From assembly GCA_009761415.1 (NCBI GenBank), contig QUOL01000001.1, positions 2,232,001 to 2,296,000 on the forward strand: a stretch of 64,000 bases of DNA, given 5' to 3'. Made by a program: the position numbers and the translations under genes. Of the stretch, positions 58,801 to 64,000 are shown piece after piece. Position 1 is the first letter of the stretch. Every line of letters starts with the position of its first letter. The notes beneath the pieces were generated by a model. That model saw nothing but the letters and a program-made list of their open reading frames with translations, was not told the origin of the DNA and made no database searches. This DNA comes from Sarcomyxa edulis (lineage: Eukaryota > Basidiomycota > Agaricomycetes > Agaricales > Mycenaceae).

Positions 58801-61381
58801 TAGCAGTTGTGTCCTTCAACAAAGCATCTTCGTCCTCATCTGATAGCCTGGGCTCCGCGGAGGGATCTCCATCCAATTCATCGACTGTAAAGGACGGTAA
58901 AACCATATCATCACTTGAAGAAAGTACTTGCTCAGAGTCCACAAGCATGTTCGTTTCGCCTTCGACAGTAGTTAAGTCTCCGAATTTGATATATTGGGAT
59001 ATTTCTGCAAGAAATCCTGTGGTACAGAGCTATAAAATCTCGCTCTGAGTGAACAACGGCAAGAATGACATCATTGTGGAGACCCACTGTTTTCGAAGGA
59101 TCGTTCTAGAGACTGCCTCTTAGCTCGATACTTCTTGAAGTAGTGATGCAACATACCAGATCAATGCCCGGGATCAGAAGCTGTAAGATCGGCACGAGAT
59201 GCTTTGCACCAGGATAATAGACTGAGCGAGACACTATGGCAGGTGCCACAGCCCCTAATGCTTTGATAACGGCTAGCGTTCGATGAGTCTGTAGAGGGGT
59301 CAGAAACTGAATGGGCACACAGGTATTTGCTTGCTTACCTCCACCAGAGACTCCAAAGACGGCACTCGATCCAGGATGGAGTGTAAAATAAGGTCAGGCT
59401 CCATGACGCTCATGGACTTCAAGCAACTTTGAATGTTGTCCACAGTTGTGGAATCTTGAGAGAACATAGCAAGCAGCGCTACTGTTCTTAAGCATTTGAC
59501 GAGTTCACGTCGCATTTGTCGCGTTAAGCGGCGATTTGTGGGGGTTGTACAATCAGATTTCTCTTCCTCGTGCCATCCTACAGATCAGTACTGATGTTAG
59601 CCCTGATCCAACCGCAGGGTAAAGAATAATTACGTTTGTTGAAATCGTACACGATATATTTTATAAATGCACTCAGCTGTGGGGATTTATATGAATTGGT
59701 CGTCGCTTTTGTATGACAAGATACGCAAATACACACATCAGCGGTCCAAGCCCCAGAATTAGAGGGATGGAAGAAACTTTCAGTAGAAACAATCAATCTC
59801 GCCAAGGAGTCCAATGCCTTCGAACCCGCCAGATAGGTTCTGCTTTTTGTCCCTTTGCCTAAAGGAGCAGAGAGATAGTCTCCCAACGTGCTTGTCTGGA
59901 TCTGAGGGGTGTTCATTCCAGATGGCGATGGCGTGAAGAAAGGAGTGGGTGCGTTCGATGTGGGCGAGGGAATGCCGTCGGGTGCCATTGAATAGACGAC
60001 AATGCGGGCAAGAGACGCTGTGATCAGAAGAGTTAAGTACAAATTTGTCGGAAGTGATTAGTGGTGAACAAACATATTCTCCAGCCAGCTTTTGGAAGCC
60101 TCCCAACCTCAAACCCAGCTTGATTATCGGCAGATGGGCCTGTAGTTAGTGATCCAGTATCCGCAAGAGGTATTTCTAGACAGGAGAGAATCATGAGTTG
60201 TCACGGACGGCTAATGGAGGAGATATACCCACCCATAGATGCTAGGCATTTGCACATGAGGAGATTCCACTGATGCTCTGTGAACATTCCGACATCTGCG
60301 TATAGCCCGGGCCAGTCTTGTTCACGCGAATCGTCTGATGACCATGACGGTCTCTCTTCACCTTCAGAAATCTCGTCGTCTGGTATATTCGGTATGTTGC
60401 GAGGGTCGCTGACGGATGGATCTACGTGCAATTCTGCCAGTCTCGAGAGAAATTGCAGCATCCGTTCATCGTACAGATACGAGTTTAGGGACTCCCAGGT
60501 CCGGAATATCATGGGGAGGTATGATTGTGGATGGGAATACGGCAGAAATGTGAGAAGATAATATTGGGACGCAAGAATGCTCTATAGAAAGATTGATTAG
60601 AACGATGTCAAAAATAGAATCGGGACGTTTAACGTACATCCAAATTTGTCCCGTTGATTTGGGGTAGGAATGTCGTTAGCATTTCATTGATGGCAGACGG
60701 ATGGAAAAATCGACGACTTTGGTCGGCGATATAGCCCATGCACCAGGACAATTGTCTAGACAGTTTCCGGTCAAGCCACCGAAGTCCTCAATGAAGATGC
60801 AACGACATACGTGTATTCGAATTGACGTCGAGTCAAAAACAGATCCTGACTGAGGATATCGTAGAGGGGCTTCCAAGGTAATCTCATGTCTTCAATAGAC
60901 AACTTCTTCTTGGACCTAATCAGCGTCTTTAAGCCGTCTGCACACGTTGCGACGACCTGCGCAGACATTCCGGGAGTAGTGCATATATGATAATAGATTT
61001 TAGCAAGCGTGATACGCCTGTCTTTGGGTATGGGGTATTTAAGCATCGACCAACTAAAGTGGACAACAAATTTAGTTCCGAGGTCAGTGGGCCAAAGACA
61101 AGCACTCACTAAGACAACATGCTATCCCACTGAAGAAGGGCAACATCATAATCCTTGGCTTCAACGCATTGCACGATACGCAATAAGATGAAGTCGAGCA
61201 TATCCAACATCCTCGAGTTGGATTCAATGGAGTAGGGAAGCGCCTGGGCATAAATCCTTAATTTCTGCAGGTAACGATCGTCCGAAAGTTGAATATCATC
61301 TGGAATGAAGGGGTTGGATTGTGAATCATTAGAAGGACCCGGATCGTGTATGCTCAGGGAGGCGATGTCTGGAACAGACAT
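52830..61381 (-). CDS. Proteasome activator BLM10/PA200, diverged copy 2
   Basis: Second Blm10-like gene in the window. The ATG at 61381 starts MSVPDIASLSIHDPGPSNDS; a GTG further upstream is not a credible start. Conserved blocks parallel copy 1 in order: WSMLKYPIPKDRRITLAKIY, LPWKPLYDILSQDLFLTRRQ, LAGSKALDSLARLIVSTESF with HPSNSGAWT, DTTASFADWVTSFIRQVIQL and LENLPEEG, YDYASTNVRSNAVRAVHQLV, KFLPFC, then WRDxH-region exons, AAAEFLAGIIGGACIWFEAS and WMPELL. The tail is DTWHEDCKRFDEDQLAALST, LLTGSSY, then an intron inside the next Tyr codon and YA, stop at 52830, the same split as in copy 1. Overall similarity to copy 1 is moderate, so the duplication is old. Intron sets partly differ: copy 1 has an intron at TASFA/DW that this copy lacks. 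I saw no obvious break, but many small exons were not all verified. Confidence 0.85.
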
Positions 61382-61628
61382 GATAGTCGTAGCGAGACTC
61401 CTTTCCACAGCGAGAAAAAATAACGTAACTCGGAGTAGCGCCTAAGGGAGATTAAGCGCTTGTACAGTCCTAGTCGTGGACACCAGCGAGAGATTACAGA
61501 TATGTGATTCGAATGCGGTGAACGAGAGTGTGAAGAGTGAGAATAATATCATATCAATATGGTATATGGGGTCGACAGGAGGTGCGGGATAGATGATGTG
61601 CACACGCTCAGAACTATCTAAACTGGTC

Positions 61629-62720
61629 CTAGACTGTCGAATTAAGGGCAACATCCTGCAATTCTTTAATAGCTCTCTCTCGCACTAGATTCCAGACACC
61701 ATTCCTTTGAGCCCTGACATCCCCAAGACCTTCCCTGATCTCTCGGAGTCGTTCTACATACTCTCGTCCGTCGTCCTGTAGCTCGCGCAGGACAGCTAAC
61801 GACTTTTCGAGGTTTTCATGCTGCATTTCTGGTGATACGAAATGTGAAGGTTCGAATACGGGTAGTCCATTGCTAGATTCTGACAGGAGAAATAATTTGT
61901 GTGTGGGCGAAGTGAGATCGGGAGCCCGGGCGATTCTCTGTGCTCTGTCGTCTAGTTCATCAGGGTCTTCATCCATATCCTCGAGTTTTGGGATCAAGGA
62001 GTTATCGCCTTGCTTCGGTTGGTCCTCACGCATGGCTTGCCAAAGTCTCCCCAATGCTCGTTTCATCGTCGCTTCGCCTTCGATGAGACCATTGGTGGCA
62101 TTCTCCAACTCGTCCAGTAAACTTGAGCGGAATGAATGGGTGACGGATTTGTCCATGACGAAGGACGCGTAACTAAGGTGTTGAGTTACGGGAGGTGGGT
62201 ATGGCGCCATTAGGGGAGGGGAAGGAGTCCGCAAATGAGGCAGCCTTGGTGGGGAAGCCGAGCGTCTGGGGTGGGGGAGTAGAACTTTGACACGCTTTCT
62301 TGCACGCTCTTCTGCCTATGATACACATTCGCATCAGTGAAATTCAAGAGGATAGAGGGCGATATCTCACCTCCCATTCATCCATGCCAGGTCCCCAAGG
62401 GGCCATCTTTCCTCTGCGCACCCATCTTGCACCCTTTACAGTCTTTTTGCCCCAATTTCCTCCCTTGGAACTAGCAGGTAGTTCATCATCATCATCCGAA
62501 TCACGTCCATGCGATGGATAGTACCACGAGTTCTGATCACTGAGTGGCAACAAGCTGTAGATAAGACTGCGTTAGGTGAATACAAACCGAAAAGTGAATG
62601 AAAGTCGTACTTGGGATCTTCTACAGCTGGAACCGAGCGACGTTTCGTACCATTGAGTGTTTGAAGCTGGCTTGTCGACGGGCGGGACGAAGGATGGCTT
62701 TGAGATGGATCGACAGACAT
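61629..62720 (-). CDS. Unrecognised nuclear-looking protein with a coiled-coil C-terminus
   Basis: Not firmly recognised. The ATG at 62720 gives MSVDPSQSHPSSRPSTSQLQ, a Ser-rich start ending in TKRRSVPAVEDP; an intron leads to LLPLSDQNSWYYPSHGRDSD and DDDDELPA, then KKTVKGARWVRRGKMAPWGP. A third exon begins with AEERARKRVKVLLPHPRRSA, a strong basic cluster. The last exon has LSYASFVMDKSVTHSFRSSL, LDELENATNGLIEGEATMKR and ALGRLWQAMRED, then HENLEKSLAVLRELQDDGRE + YVERLREIREGLGDV, a likely coiled coil. The layout of a Tyr-rich early block and a short helical pair recalls Rxt2 of the Rpd3L deacetylase complex, but this is a weak resemblance. About 330 residues. Confidence 0.7.
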
Positions 62721-63082
62721 TTTGGTTGACGGTTTGGAATTGAGGACAGTCCGAGGACAAGAGTTATTCTTGGAATGTATGAACACGTGCACAAATAACG
62801 CGTCAATATTAGTCAATATTCCGGACGACCGACGGCAAAGTCTCGTCTACAAATTGAGATGATCGATATCTAACTTTGCAAGCAATTCCATGAACATTTG
62901 AATAAGCATACAGTAACGAATGACGAGATCCGAATATCTAATTGGTGTACGGTTATCGTACAATAACTCTCGTACAAAAGTCGTACAATTTGGTTTCTTA
63001 CTTAATCCTACAAGACTAGATGATTCCTGTGCTCAGTTTAGCCGTGGGTAATCTACGCAATGGTATGGGAGAACTTGCCATG
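62721..63082. other. Spacer between BIO2 3' end and the downstream gene
   Basis: AT-rich 3' UTR of BIO2 plus promoter of the gene at 61629-62720. Contains repeated GTACAA/CGTACAA words near 62955-62990. No gene. Confidence 0.4.
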
Positions 63083-64000
63083 TTATATCTGAGGTTGCTG
63101 CTGCTGTTCTGCGACTGGAGCATCTTCGAGGGGGATCTCCCTGGATGCCTTCTCCAATCTAGATGCTTCTTTCATGGCAACACCTGGCTGCTCGAAACTG
63201 CGCATGCCATCGAGGCCCCAGCGACCCATCATTGCTTTGTCCTGTCAAAATCTATCAGAATGGTGAGGAAAGTTTGGAGGATCATCCAGACTTACTTCAT
63301 CCCAGGGAGAACCTATTCGAACCGCGCGGTATTGACGATTAGGACTGGGAACGGAAAACGAAAATTGATAGCTCACATGGGGTCGTCAGCATCTGTTCAC
63401 CGGTAAATACGGCATTCGCACCCGCCATGAAACACATGGCCTGTTCCGACTCAGCTAGAGTGCTCCGTCCTGCCGCAAGTCTTATGATTGTGGAAGGCAT
63501 AACGATACGGGCAGTAGCAATCGTGCGGATCAGGGTGTGATACGGGACAACCTGGAAACCTTGTGTCAGCTATGACTCGGTTCGGACCATAGAGAGTACA
63601 CTTACATCGTTTCCTTCCAAAGGTGTACCTGGGATTGGTACAAGGGCGTTCACAGGGAAAGATTCGGGGTGTTCTGGCATGCTGTCCGCGATGTAAGATC
63701 AATTATTCAAACTTGAGATCAATTCGACGTACTTTCCGACCTCCCATATCAAACCGACTCGATCTGCATCCGATTCTCCGAGACCTAAGATTCCGCCAGA
63801 ACACACACTGATTCCAGCATTGCGCACAGCCGTGATTGTGTCCAGCCGTTCGTCATATGATCTTGTCGTGATGACCTGATCTCAAGAAGATCAAGACATA
63901 GCCGAAGAATACAAGTTAATGGCACTCACCGATGGGTAAAACTCTCTCGAAGTATCGAGGTTGTGATTATAAGCCGTTAATCCACTGAACAGTCAGTCAG
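63083..64000 (-). CDS. BIO2: Biotin synthase (3' part, continues past the window)
   Basis: Radical SAM enzyme inserting sulfur into dethiobiotin, in mitochondria, the last step of biotin synthesis. Only the C-terminal portion is here; the 5' exons with the CxxxCxxC cluster lie beyond 64000. Exons present, in order: [57 protein letters not shown] with [44 protein letters not shown] and [20 protein letters not shown]. These include the substrate-binding Asn and Arg regions of BioB. The last exon continues [20 protein letters not shown] and ends EQQQQPQI at 63083. The Gln-rich tail extends past the bacterial enzyme. Confidence 0.92.

Noticed and set aside
61382..61408. Upstream GTG start giving MERSLATTI before BLM10 copy 2
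   Set aside because: GTG is not a normal eukaryotic start; the in-frame ATG at 61381 is used instead.

Overview
This window is nuclear DNA of a filamentous basidiomycete, most likely an Agaricomycete mushroom-type fungus. The evidence is genes broken by many 50-80 base introns with GT...AG borders, a histone H3 gene that itself carries introns, tight packing on both strands, and proteins that read as fungal orthologues (Mdj1, Aim18, Tim21, GH18 class III chitinases). I saw no tRNA, rRNA, CRISPR array, recognisable transposon or prokaryotic operon. All gene models below were assembled by hand from exon reading frames and splice borders, so internal exon edges are approximate where not stated.

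Layout. 0-11.6 kb is a dense housekeeping block: MED6 (+), AP-3 sigma (-), ecdysoneless/ECD (-), V-ATPase subunit F (+), TIM21 (-), histone H3 (-), a phytanoyl-CoA dioxygenase-like oxygenase (-) and AIM18 (-). 11.8-19.6 kb is a complete BLM10/PA200 proteasome activator gene (+). 21.9-27.2 kb holds a TIS11-type CCCH zinc-finger mRNA-binding protein (+) with a long pyrimidine-rich leader and 5' UTR intron, convergent with a choline/ethanolamine kinase (-). 27.2-29 kb is empty to my eye. 29-36.9 kb has a DHA2-type MFS exporter (-), mitochondrial DnaJ Mdj1 (-), a small SET-domain protein (-) and, head to head with it, casein kinase 2 alpha (+). 37.5-42.1 kb carries two tandem GH18 chitinases, the first with a chitin-binding-like C-terminus and the second without. 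42.8-52.6 kb has a WRN-type 3'-5' exonuclease (-), two unrecognised proteins (+), a RING finger protein (+), and TRAX (-) head to head with a HIT-domain protein (+). 52.8-61.4 kb is a second, diverged BLM10 gene on the minus strand. The window closes with an unrecognised nuclear-looking protein (-) and the 3' part of biotin synthase BIO2 (-).

Most genes are unrelated housekeeping functions and do not form a pathway. The two features that stand out are the pair of BLM10 paralogues about 33 kb apart in opposite orientation, both apparently intact and both ending in the same Tyr-Tyr-Ala tail split by an intron at the same place, and the tandem chitinase pair with equally spaced TATA boxes and different tails. 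I did not find evidence for a new multi-gene system.
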